A stretch of DNA of 6,584 nt from a bacterium (GCA_028869325.1 JAGWST010000313.1:1-6584); one strand, 5' to 3'. Numbered from the stretch's first letter, positions 1 to 6,448 are shown. The notes: generated by a model not told the origin, from the letters alone. Numbers and translations: made by a program.

Positions 1-2
1 CG

Positions 3-1208
3 CAGGAGAACGGCTGGTGGGCGCTGCTATGGGCACAGGCCAACAACAGCACCACTGCCAAGGCACCGCTGCCGTTGATCGGCCCCGCCGCGCCGCTGGG
101 TCAGATGCAGATTCCAGGGCCGACCGCCGGCTCGTTCATCGCCTATCCCGCGCTGGCGTGCTCGGGCGCAGGCAGCCAGAGCAATGTCGTCGCCTTCGCG
201 CTGGGCACCGCGGCGCAGACGCGCATCCAGCCGGCGGCGACGCCTTTCGACCTGGGCGTGCCCGGGATGATGGCGCACGAGGCGCTCAACCTTACGCAGC
301 CCTATCAGTCCACGTGCACGCTGCCGCCGCCCTCGTCGCCGCAACAGGGGCTGCTCGATACGCTGGCCCAGCTATTGAACAGCGAGAGCCAGAGCTTCTA
401 TCCCGTGCTCCAGAACTTCCCCGGCAAGACGGCGGAGCAGGCGGCGCTCTCTCTGCACCCCACGCTGGCCACGGTGTGGTTCGGCGAGAACGAGCTGCTG
501 AAGTTCGTCGGCTCCCTAGGCCAGGTGCAGCCGACCACGGCGCAACAGTTCCAGGCCGACGAGACCTCGATCATCCAGCAACTGCAGCAGGCGGGGGCAA
601 AGGTCGCCGTCGCCAACCTGCTGGATCCGCTCAAGACTCCGCTCTTCGTCCCCATTAACGTGCCCAGCGGCCTCCCGCCCAGCACCGTGACCTTCGCGCT
701 GCTGCTGGGATCGAAGGGCGTTCCGGCGCCGGCGATCGCCGCGCTGCAAAGCTACCTGCAGGCGACCTACGGGATTGGTGTGAACGGCTACGTCACCTTG
801 ACCGGCATCGCCAAGATCGCGGCCGGCGCTGCACTAGGCAATCTCGCGCCGCAACTTGCTCCGGGCGACTACATCCCCGACGCGCTGGCAGCCGCGGCGA
901 AGCAGCAGTTGGTCGCGCTCAACGCCGCGATCGCCGCGGCCGCCGCCGCGACCGGCGCAGCCCTGGTCGATGTCAACGGCACGTTCGACCAGCTCTTCGC
1001 GGCCGGCGGCGACCCGCTCAACGCGAAGTGTTGCAGCACGCAGTTCGGCGGCGGCGTCTTCAGCTTCGACGGATTCCATCCGTCGAACACGGGCTACGCG
1101 CTGATCGCCAACCTCTGGATCCAAGCGCTGGACGCCAAGTTCGGTCTGACGATCGCGCCGGTCAACGTGGCCCAGATCTACGCCACCGACCCCTGGGCAC
1201 CGCACTAG
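3..1208 (+). CDS. SGNH/GDSL-type hydrolase, 5'-truncated by the window edge
   Basis: The frame is open from the first complete codon at 3 to the TAG at 1206-1208, so the real start lies outside the window. The product is probably a secreted or envelope lipase/esterase-like hydrolase of the SGNH (GDSL) superfamily. The catalytic-serine block (GDS) would be upstream and is not seen. What is visible fits the later blocks: a VPGMMAHEAL stretch (codons around 255-284) like block II with its glycine, WFGENE (about 474-491) in the place of block III (usually GxND, so Gly and Asn are kept), and DGFHPSNTGY (1068-1097) as block V with the catalytic Asp and His. Runs of Ala (about 918-965) give a low-complexity stretch. 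No membrane segment is seen in this part, and the natural substrate cannot be told. It converges on the next gene with 21 bp between the two stops. Base composition is high GC, like its GlcG neighbour. Confidence 0.85.
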   Translation, partial: QENGWWALLWAQANNSTTAKAPLPLIGPAAPLGQMQIPGPTAGSFIAYPALACSGAGSQSNVVAFALGTAAQTRIQPAATPFDLGVPGMMAHEALNLTQPYQSTCTLPPPSSPQQGLLDTLAQLLNSESQSFYPVLQNFPGKTAEQAALSLHPTLATVWFGENELLKFVGSLGQVQPTTAQQFQADETSIIQQLQQAGAKVAVANLLDPLKTPLFVPINVPSGLPPSTVTFALLLGSKGVPAPAIAALQSYLQATYGIGVNGYVTLTGIAKIAAGAALGNLAPQLAPGDYIPDALAAAAKQQLVALNAAIAAAAAATGAALVDVNGTFDQLFAAGGDPLNAKCCSTQFGGGVFSFDGFHPSNTGYALIANLWIQALDAKFGLTIAPVNVAQIYATDPWAPH

Positions 1209-1229
1209 CGGACCTGCGCGTTCAGGCCC

Positions 1230-1658
1230 CTATCCCAACAATGCGGCGATGCCGGCTTCGCCGCACTCCACGTCTTGCTCGGCCGTTCCCGACGAGACGC
1301 CGACACCGCCGATCACTTCGCCGTCGACGACAATGGGGATCCCACCCGCCATCGGGGTGAGCGCCAACCGCGACGCCATCGCGATGCGCAGCTTGGTCTG
1401 CGCGTCCTCACCGCCGACCTGCTCCGAACGCTGCCTGCGGATGGCCGCGGTACGCGCCTTGGTGAGCGCGATCTCGATCGAGCCGATGCGCGCGCTGTCC
1501 ATGCGCGAGAAAGCCAAGAGGTTGCCGCCGTCGTCGACCACGGCGATGCACTGCGGTACGCCCATCGCGGCCGCCTTCTTCTCTGCGGCATGGACCACCA
1601 CGTGCGCCCCCTTGCAGCTGAGCCTCACGTGGTTGCGTGAGATGAAGGCCTCGTCCAT
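1230..1658 (-). CDS. GlcG/HbpS family (DUF336) protein
   Basis: This 142-aa protein matches the GlcG/HbpS (DUF336) family over its full length. It shows the family pattern of an N-terminal helix rich in Ala, then GVPQCIAVVDDGGNLLAFSRMD, a helix with ALTKARTAA, and the C-terminal GGIPIVVDGEVIGGVGVSSG followed by EQD. Family members are small cytoplasmic or secreted proteins. Some bind haem (HbpS of Streptomyces), and many sit beside glycolate or small-molecule catabolism and transporter genes; the exact role here is unknown. I chose the ATG at 1658 because GAGGAGAG lies 5 nt upstream on the minus strand. A GTG at 1685 would give nine more residues and overlap the stop of the ABC-ATPase remnant (GTGA), so the two were probably once co-transcribed. 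With that upstream gene destroyed, its original promoter is probably lost. Confidence 0.9.
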   Translation of the reverse strand: MDEAFISRNHVRLSCKGAHVVVHAAEKKAAAMGVPQCIAVVDDGGNLLAFSRMDSARIGSIEIALTKARTAAIRRQRSEQVGGEDAQTKLRIAMASRLALTPMAGGIPIVVDGEVIGGVGVSSGTAEQDVECGEAGIAALLG

Positions 1659-1681
1659 CGTCGCTCTCCTCGTCGCGAGCG

Positions 1682-1768
1682 TCACGCCTCCTCGTCGAGG
1701 GTGGCGCCCAAGTAGATCCGCCGCACGTTCTCGTCGGCGGCAAGATCGTGGGCCGCGCCCTCGGCTAG
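1682..1768 (-). pseudogene. C-terminal remnant of a LivG/LivF-type ABC transporter ATPase
   Basis: Read on the minus strand, these 28 codons plus a TGA (1684-1682) give LAEGAAHDLAADENVRRIYL followed by GATLDEEA. This is the characteristic tail of branched-chain amino-acid (LivG/LivF) ABC ATPases, where 'AEG.p.ei...~8 aa..VR..YLG' ends the protein. Upstream of 1768 the resemblance stops: the in-frame continuation is unlike the family, and a TGA follows at 1810-1808. The Walker A, signature and Walker B parts are therefore absent, and no product is expected. Its stop overlaps the alternative GTG start of the GlcG-like gene, which suggests an old transporter-GlcG operon now cut. The break is the best visible marker of where resident DNA ends and acquired DNA begins. 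Confidence 0.75.
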
Positions 1769-1848
1769 ACTTGGGGCTCTTATCGCCCCCGGTCGGACTT
1801 CAGCGGCTCAAGTACCAACCCGGTGGGGGGAACGAAGCCGGCACCTGC

Positions 1849-1882
1849 CGCGCATGGTCGTTAGAAATCGCGCATAGTCGCT
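1849..1882. repeat. Imperfect 14-bp direct repeat, 20-bp period
   Basis: CGCGCATGGTCGTT (1849-1862) and CGCGCATAGTCGCT (1869-1882) match at 12 of 14 positions, and their starts are exactly 20 bp apart. The function is unknown. It lies within the junction region, about 80 bp from the truncated ABC-ATPase. Confidence 0.5.
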
Positions 1883-2010
1883 TGCGTGCTTCCGCGACGG
1901 TAAAGACGGGCATATCATGAGCGATGGACATAACCTAGTGCATATCCATTTCCATTCCAATCCGTACGGAGAGCTTCAACGCGATCCGCCGGTTTCCATA
2001 CGTAAGGCCT

Positions 2011-2051
2011 TGGGCATCTCAAATCGCTCACGCTCGTGCACGCCATGCCCA
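2011..2051. repeat. Inverted repeat with nested hairpin, just 3' of the operon
   Basis: TGGGCAT (2011-2017) and ATGCCCA (2045-2051) are perfect reverse complements, separated by 27 nt. The loop itself contains CACG-ct-CGTG (2029-2038). It lies 31 bp past the stop of the last operon gene (minus strand). It could form a stem in the transcript's 3' end, but there is no T-run, so an intrinsic terminator is not supported. Confidence 0.4.
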
Positions 2052-2082
2052 GCGCAGTAGCTTCCCCAATCTCAAGGTCACG

Positions 2083-3285
2083 TTACTCCGGGAGCGCGCG
2101 CGTGGCCCACGTATCAAGGCCGGAACGCATTTCCTCGAACGACGTGACCCATGGGGCACCCGCGGTCGTCGGCTTGGGAGCCTGGTCTCCCGCCGACCAG
2201 AGCGCAATGATCGAGCGGCCCAGCAGCTCGTTTACGTCCTGCTTGCCCCCATACGCGCGTGCGTATGTAACGATCTGCCTAGCCGCATGCCGTAGACGGT
2301 CCCGCCAATCGTCCCGATCGAAGTATTTCGCTTCGCCGACAGCGACGACGAGGTTGGTGCGTCGCGAGAAAACGACAACATCCGGTCTCTCGTAACCGGG
2401 CGATAGGCCGTACTCACGGATAATCTCAACCTCGCGGGCCTCCCAGCCCTCAAACGCGATCGGCGTGAAACCGGGACCGGCCTGCTGCCAGCGCACGCCG
2501 AACGGACCGACGTCGATGATCGCGTCCGCGGTACCCGGAAGGATGCTCTTTAGCGATACCTCAGCGCGGATCCGATGCGCGATCGCGTTCGCCATCGAGA
2601 GTGCCAAGGCAAGCTCGAACTGCCGCCAGCGCTCCATGGGCCCCACGAGGGAATGCATAAGTAAGTGTTCAAGAGCCTGCTCTTCGAGCCGCTCCACGGC
2701 ACGCAGATTATCATAGGCTTCCGCCGCCTTCCGGTAGAGGAGCAGACGCGACGCCCGGGCGGCGCGCACGTCGCCGGCAGTCGGCACCGCGACCGGGCCG
2801 CCGGTATAGGGCAGCGCCCGTCTTACATCTTGCAGTAATCGCAATCGTTCGAGGATCCGATCGTAGTACGTCGCTTCAGGCGGCAAAAGGGTGCGGAAAC
2901 GACTCGCGAGCCGCACCGCATACGCGAGCGTCCAACCGAGAACACGGTTCGGTCCAGCGTCGAACGATCTAAATGGCTCGTCGTAGACGAAGACGCTTCC
3001 ATCTCCGCTACGCTCCTGGAGCAGCACCGATTCAGCGGCACAGATGCGTCCGCGAATGCCTCCCCTGGCCGTCATTGCTCTGGCTTGCAGGGCGGGTTGC
3101 ATCTCATGCGGCTGATGCGTAAGATACAGGCACAGGTCGCGCACGCGTTCCGATACCGACCATTGCAACAGAAGTAGGTCGCGATCCGACTCGTGGACAG
3201 CCGTAGAAGCTAGAAACTGCTGATTACCCTTCCGAAAGTAACGGAGGAGAACACGGACCAGGTACGCCGCGAGATCGTCGTTCAC
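2083..3285 (-). CDS. McrC/DUF2357-like protein with C-terminal PD-(D/E)xK nuclease
   Basis: Predicted 400-aa restriction nuclease partner of the AAA+ ATPase. The C-terminal domain carries the PD-(D/E)xK pattern: RPDVVVF with D302, then VVAVGEAKYF with E318 and K320, and a helix RQIVTYARAY whose Gln (about 337) is a common conserved residue of this fold. The middle is helical and contains GPNRVLGWTLAYAVRLA (about 111-127), like the 'NR(V/L)L..L' segment of McrC/DUF2357 proteins. In McrBC the McrC subunit both stimulates the McrB NTPase and cuts DNA; this role is inferred here. The chosen start is the GTG at 3285, which overlaps the upstream stop as GTGA. The frame is open for 72 more codons inside the ATPase gene, but that stretch is an Arg/Asp-rich shadow. 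No clear SD precedes the GTG, so translational coupling is likely. The stop is TAA at 2085-2083. Confidence 0.8.
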   Translation of the reverse strand: MNDDLAAYLVRVLLRYFRKGNQQFLASTAVHESDRDLLLLQWSVSERVRDLCLYLTHQPHEMQPALQARAMTARGGIRGRICAAESVLLQERSGDGSVFVYDEPFRSFDAGPNRVLGWTLAYAVRLASRFRTLLPPEATYYDRILERLRLLQDVRRALPYTGGPVAVPTAGDVRAARASRLLLYRKAAEAYDNLRAVERLEEQALEHLLMHSLVGPMERWRQFELALALSMANAIAHRIRAEVSLKSILPGTADAIIDVGPFGVRWQQAGPGFTPIAFEGWEAREVEIIREYGLSPGYERPDVVVFSRRTNLVVAVGEAKYFDRDDWRDRLRHAARQIVTYARAYGGKQDVNELLGRSIIALWSAGDQAPKPTTAGAPWVTSFEEMRSGLDTWATRALPE

Positions 3286-4352
3286 AGACCGATGGAAGAC
3301 ATCTGCCGCTTGAGCGTCTCGGAAGTCGCGGACGCCAATCCGATCGCTTGCGCAACTTCCGTCGCTACGTTGCGCATCTCGTCCTTGAGTACGCCGTCGA
3401 GCATCGGCATCACGTTGACCATGAAAGCGTCCAGGTAGACCTGGGATGCTGGCTCCGTCGGCGCGGTTCCGAAGTCGAAAGTCTTCTCGACTGCAAGACA
3501 ATGGTTAATCACGTCTATGAATGGCGCAGCTCCCATGGGGCGCACTGCATTGACTGATCGCCAGACACGCGTAAGAGGTAATTCGACCTGCGTGCTGATT
3601 TCCTTAGACTTGCGCTTGGTAATGTACTCGATCAAGAATGTATTGATGTCCTGAGGAACGTCAACGAATATCCATGCAAAACGCCTGCTTAGCGCATAGC
3701 TCATCTGATATAGGGACGCCTTGTCAATCGTGTTGATCGTCGCGATGATGCGCCACTGTGGGCCAGGAGAGAATTTCGGATCGGTAGTGCCGGGTTGAAA
3801 CGTCCCGAAGATCTGATAATGCGCGGAGTCTCGATCAGCAACGTTCACGCGGTATGGCAGCGTCGTAGTATGTTTCGACAGGACAGTGAACATGGGTCCG
3901 AGCACCTTGTCGATGTCGCAGCGATTCAACTCGTCTATGATGAACGGCTGGTCGAACTTCTCAAGCATTATGCCCGGGAGGAACGAAATCTTCCCCTCGC
4001 CTAACGGCTGATATCCGCCGATGAGGTCCTGCGAGGTCCAATCCGCAGAACCAGTTACGAGAGTGAACCCCCTGGAACTGATCTGCACAGCGATCTCACG
4101 CGCAAGCTCGGTCTTCCCCGTGCCCGGAGGTCCGTAGAGCATGATGTGGCGATCGGATTTGACGGCAGCGTCGATCTGTCGATACACAGCATCATCGATT
4201 CCGATCAGCGTGGGGCTCTTTGTGACAGTGACCTTCGGCGCGTGAACTGGGGCCTTCGCGGCGTTATACGCAAGGAGCGCTGTGCGACTCATATCGACCG
4301 CGGCCGCGAGCGAAGCTGGATCACCGGCCTGATAGACGGAAACTTGCATCAC
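3282..4352 (-). CDS. McrB-like AAA+ ATPase
   Basis: This 356-aa cytoplasmic NTPase belongs to the MoxR/McrB side of the AAA+ group (AAA_5-like). Walker A is GPPGTGKT (74-81). Walker B is FIIDELNR (137-144), close to McrB's IDEINR. Sensor 1 is IIATINT (202-208), and SYALSRRF (218-225) matches the McrB '..ALRRRF' arginine segment. The segment GSADWTSQDLIGGYQP after Walker A is also typical. The first ~50 residues are short and show no recognisable DNA-binding domain, unlike E. coli McrB, so target recognition may lie in another subunit. The likely role is an NTP-driven motor for the following nuclease. It starts at GTG 4352 (GGAGG 7 nt upstream) or ATG 4349; the upstream gene's TGA (4351-4349) sits between the two, so the genes are coupled. 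Base composition looks less GC-rich than the left-hand genes. Confidence 0.9.
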   Translation of the reverse strand: MMQVSVYQAGDPASLAAAVDMSRTALLAYNAAKAPVHAPKVTVTKSPTLIGIDDAVYRQIDAAVKSDRHIMLYGPPGTGKTELAREIAVQISSRGFTLVTGSADWTSQDLIGGYQPLGEGKISFLPGIMLEKFDQPFIIDELNRCDIDKVLGPMFTVLSKHTTTLPYRVNVADRDSAHYQIFGTFQPGTTDPKFSPGPQWRIIATINTIDKASLYQMSYALSRRFAWIFVDVPQDINTFLIEYITKRKSKEISTQVELPLTRVWRSVNAVRPMGAAPFIDVINHCLAVEKTFDFGTAPTEPASQVYLDAFMVNVMPMLDGVLKDEMRNVATEVAQAIGLASATSETLKRQMSSIGL

Positions 4353-5032
4353 GCTTCATCCTCCGGTTCCTCGGAAGCTACCGTCACAGGCTGAACGTTG
4401 ATAATTGCCCTGAGTGCATTAGTCGCCTCCCCGTACGTGAGTTGAAGTCCGCCAACGCTCCAGACGTCGTCCCCAGGATTCAATTCAAACAAAGCAGCCG
4501 AAACGTACGGCTGCTCGATGGCGCAGCCTTCGATTATGCTTTCAAGGCGACCGCTAGATGGATTGAAATCGATGGTTGCCCCGGAGCTGCCCCCTTCCGT
4601 GAAAACGGCCAAATCTGGGAAGACGAACGCGAGCGCCCATTCCCAATAGCGATGAACGTCATACTGAACCTTCGCGTCTGCACCCACCTCCTTCATGCAG
4701 GCGACCGGGATGACACGGCAGAGGACGCCTTGCAGCGGACTCTTCGTGTTGAAAGTTCCGGTGAGGCGGGTGGCATACGGAACGCCCGGCAAGTGCGCCT
4801 TCCACGCGCCGGCATCGAGATCGTATTCGAAATGCACGAGCCACGCGAGTGGCTTGCTTGCGATGCCGTTGTCCCTCCACACCCCGGTTTCCGCACTGAT
4901 CACCGGGAGCTGCTCGCGCGTCTTCTTAGAGCCAGCCTGGCTAATCTGGCGATCGGAAACGTCCTTGAGGAGCGCTGTATACGCCGCCCCCACTTTCTTG
5001 CGCGCGTCGGCTACCGAATTTGTATCCGGCAA
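4349..5032 (-). CDS. Unrecognised protein of a McrBC-like operon, candidate specificity subunit
   Basis: I do not recognise this family. The preferred start is the TTG at 5032, because GGGAGGG (5044-5038) lies 5 nt upstream and the methylase has already ended at 5100. This gives 227 aa. The frame is open back to an ATG at 5263, but that start has no SD and lies inside the methylase. The N-terminus is charged and helical (DARKKVGAAYTALLKDVSDR); the rest looks like a mixed alpha/beta fold with many aromatic residues (HRYWEWALAFVFPDL) and a very acidic end (SEEPEDEA). No catalytic motif, membrane segment or signal peptide is evident. Its stop overlaps the AAA+ start, so the two are translated together. 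From position alone it may be a DNA-recognition or assembly subunit; this is inference. Confidence 0.75.
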   Translation of the reverse strand: MPDTNSVADARKKVGAAYTALLKDVSDRQISQAGSKKTREQLPVISAETGVWRDNGIASKPLAWLVHFEYDLDAGAWKAHLPGVPYATRLTGTFNTKSPLQGVLCRVIPVACMKEVGADAKVQYDVHRYWEWALAFVFPDLAVFTEGGSSGATIDFNPSSGRLESIIEGCAIEQPYVSAALFELNPGDDVWSVGGLQLTYGEATNALRAIINVQPVTVASEEPEDEA

Positions 5033-5037
5033 AGTTT

Positions 5038-5044
5038 CCCTCCC
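5038..5044 (-). promoter_or_regulatory. Strong SD deciding the TTG start of the unknown gene
   Basis: On the minus strand GGGAGGG is followed by AAACT and then TTG (5032-5030). This is the best ribosome site in the operon, and it supports a TTG start in the 67-bp gap after the methylase rather than the far upstream ATG. Confidence 0.65.
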
Positions 5045-5099
5045 ACATTGGGCGTTCGCCAGAGTTGGACGAAAGGCTAGTCGGAAACCGTAGGCAGAA

Positions 5100-6386
5100 T
5101 CAGAGTGCCCTTGTGCGGCGACTAAGAGCGACTGAATCTGCGGCGCCGCCCTTGTGTTGACGCCTATGCTGTGGTGCCCGTTCCGCTGGCTGAACCGCGC
5201 AAGATGGCCGTACAGATCCGCCGTCCGGGGAAAGCGGCTCGTCGTCGCTAATTTCGAGGGCACATGGCTGGTAGATCGCGTACTTCACCGCCTTCGCTCC
5301 GCCATTCCCATTTCGGTTCAGGAACCTCCCAAGCGCTCCTTCAAGATAATTCTCATCAAGCTCGCAGCAAATCCATCGGCGGCCGAGCGACTCCGCGACT
5401 TCGCCCGTAACACACGAGCCGGCAAACGGATCGAGTACGGTGTCGCCCGCGTCCGTGAGCATCCGGATGAAGTACTCTGGGAGCGTCGCGGGATAGCGTG
5501 CGGGATGGGGGTCAATACCGTGCTCCTTGCAGTACGCTTGATACCGACCGTTCGATTCCGTGTTCGCGACAGCGAGCAGGTTCGGCGGGACTGAGCCAAC
5601 GTTGCGCTTCGAGAAGTTCTCCGAAATGTCGTGTCCCGAAGGCCGCAACTTCGCCTTGTAACCATTCTTGAGGAGATACTCCATCGCTTCGGAGTACGGC
5701 GCAAGCACCCGTTTATTACTCGCTTTCGGCCACGGCGTCTTGCTTAACCACCAGATAGTGTTTACGGCGTCTTTGACGCGCACGCGACGAATATTTACCC
5801 ATTCCGCAGGCGTCGGCAGTTTGGCCGGATTCCACCAGAAGTGCTCTTGACACAAATGGAAGCCGTAATCTCTACAGAGCATGATGAGCAATTCGAAATG
5901 ATACAGCGATCGAACCGGAATGCCGGGCTTCCATGATCCGCCGATATCGATGACGAGACTACCCTTGGGATGCAAGACGCGCTTGAATCCTTCGGCAAAG
6001 GGGCGGAACCACTTCAGGTACTCGTCGGCATCTTCGTTGCCATACGATTTCTTGCGTACGAGACCGAACGGTGGCGAGGTCATGATGAGGTCGATAGAGT
6101 TGGGCTCCAGTGTGCGATGCACCAGCCCTAGCGAGTCGCCTTGGAACATGGCGCCACGCGTAGTAGAGTGGAATTGACGAGGGCAAGTGTACTCTTGCAG
6201 GACATCGCTGGCGCGACCGTGGCTACTCTCGCGTTGCCTATGAGTGGCGTGCAGAAAACGGACATACTCGCTCAGCGATCCGAACCCGAGAGTCCGATAG
6301 TCGGCTTCCATCTGGGCTCGCTCGACAGATGTCAGGCGCACGTTGGCGATCGACGTCCTCGGGGCTGGGGACTTCGGTCTTCCCAT
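5100..6386 (-). CDS. PvuII-like cytosine-N4 DNA methyltransferase with N-terminal RHH domain
   Basis: This 428-aa enzyme should transfer a methyl group from S-adenosylmethionine to an amino group in DNA. Motif order is beta-class: GDSL (83-86) and TSPPFG (103-108, motif IV, the SPP form usual for m4C), a target-recognition middle, then DPFAGSCVTGEVAE (319-332, AdoMet-binding motif I). Residues ~100-345 closely follow M.PvuII as I remember it (TSPPF..xRKKxYGN, RVKDAVNT, KVLAPYS, RPSGHDI, SVPPNLL, HPARYPA), so a CAGCTG-like target is possible. Residues ~14-50 (NVRLTSVERAQMEADYRTLG then SLSEYVRFLHATHR) look like a ribbon-helix-helix or MobC/NikA-type DNA-binding domain, which M.PvuII lacks. The C-terminal ~35 residues are Arg/Ala/Gln-rich and may be a frame-drifted tail. 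ATG 6386 has AGGAGA just upstream. First gene of the operon. Confidence 0.93.
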   Translation of the reverse strand: MGRPKSPAPRTSIANVRLTSVERAQMEADYRTLGFGSLSEYVRFLHATHRQRESSHGRASDVLQEYTCPRQFHSTTRGAMFQGDSLGLVHRTLEPNSIDLIMTSPPFGLVRKKSYGNEDADEYLKWFRPFAEGFKRVLHPKGSLVIDIGGSWKPGIPVRSLYHFELLIMLCRDYGFHLCQEHFWWNPAKLPTPAEWVNIRRVRVKDAVNTIWWLSKTPWPKASNKRVLAPYSEAMEYLLKNGYKAKLRPSGHDISENFSKRNVGSVPPNLLAVANTESNGRYQAYCKEHGIDPHPARYPATLPEYFIRMLTDAGDTVLDPFAGSCVTGEVAESLGRRWICCELDENYLEGALGRFLNRNGNGGAKAVKYAIYQPCALEISDDEPLSPDGGSVRPSCAVQPAERAPQHRRQHKGGAADSVALSRRTRAL

Positions 6387-6396
6387 CTCTCTCCTG

Positions 6397-6409
6397 GCGG
6401 GTTCTTGTA
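6397..6409. promoter_or_regulatory. Second copy of the operator arm, probable O2 half-site
   Basis: GCGGGTTCTTGTA recurs identically (13 of 13) at 6397-6409 and 6430-6442, 33 bp apart, about three helical turns. Here the opposite arm is degenerate, but the core TGT-ATT-ACA (6406-6414) keeps the TGT-NNN-ACA form of O1. It lies between the likely transcription start and the SD of the methylase, so binding would also hinder elongation or initiation. Confidence 0.65.
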
Positions 6410-6419
6410 TTACAGGCTA

Positions 6420-6448
6420 AGTATAGCTCGCGGGTTCTTGTAACACAA
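6420..6448 (-). promoter_or_regulatory. Sigma-70-like promoter of the methylase operon
   Basis: On the minus strand TTGTGT (6448-6443) and TATACT (6425-6420) are separated by exactly 17 bp. The -10 matches the consensus at 5 of 6 positions; the -35 is weak (TTG kept). Transcription would begin near 6413, about 26 nt before the ATG at 6386. The -35 sits in the centre of the inverted repeat, so a bound repressor would block it. Confidence 0.6.

Larger units (their letters stand above)
1769..2082. other. Gene-poor junction between resident DNA and the defence operon
   Basis: About 314 bp with no convincing gene. It holds an imperfect 14-bp direct repeat (1849-1862 and 1869-1882), a 7-bp inverted repeat (2011-2017 with 2045-2051), a short GC hairpin (1773-1777 with 1785-1789) and two tiny open frames (1917-2060 plus, 1800-1913 minus) without good ribosome sites. 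I see no tRNA 3' end, integrase or transposase. No hairpin followed by a T-run serves as an obvious terminator for the operon ending at 2083. Confidence 0.6.

Noticed and set aside
27..1205. Long minus-strand and alternative-frame ORFs across the hydrolase gene
   Set aside because: High-GC shadow frames rich in Arg, without motifs, opposite a frame that shows SGNH blocks.
1773..1789. Hairpin GGGGC/GCCCC with 7-nt loop as a transcription terminator
   Set aside because: Stem of only 5 bp and no T-run on either strand.
1769..1850. tRNA 3' end or phage attachment site at the island edge
   Set aside because: I looked for a T-arm and acceptor pairing in the GC-rich stretch around 1800-1840 and found none; no integrase is in the window.
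1800..1913. Minus-strand ORF of 37 codons beginning MPVFTVAEARKRL, faintly like a Phd-type antitoxin N-terminus
   Set aside because: Too short for such an antitoxin, no SD and no toxin partner; likely chance.
1917..2060. Plus-strand ORF of 47 codons with a His-rich start (HNLVHIHFHS)
   Set aside because: Only a weak ribosome site, no recognisable family and a disordered Ser/Cys/Arg end; it lies across the junction repeats. It may be a remnant but cannot be supported as a gene.
3286..3501. 72-codon N-terminal extension of the PD-(D/E)xK protein frame
   Set aside because: Lies wholly inside the AAA+ coding region and has biased Arg/Asp/Ala composition typical of a shadow frame; the GTGA overlap at 3285 is the natural start.
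4442..5080. 212-codon plus-strand ORF opposite the unknown gene
   Set aside because: Antisense to a coupled operon gene, no ribosome site or family pattern; the minus-strand frame has the start/stop overlaps expected of an operon.
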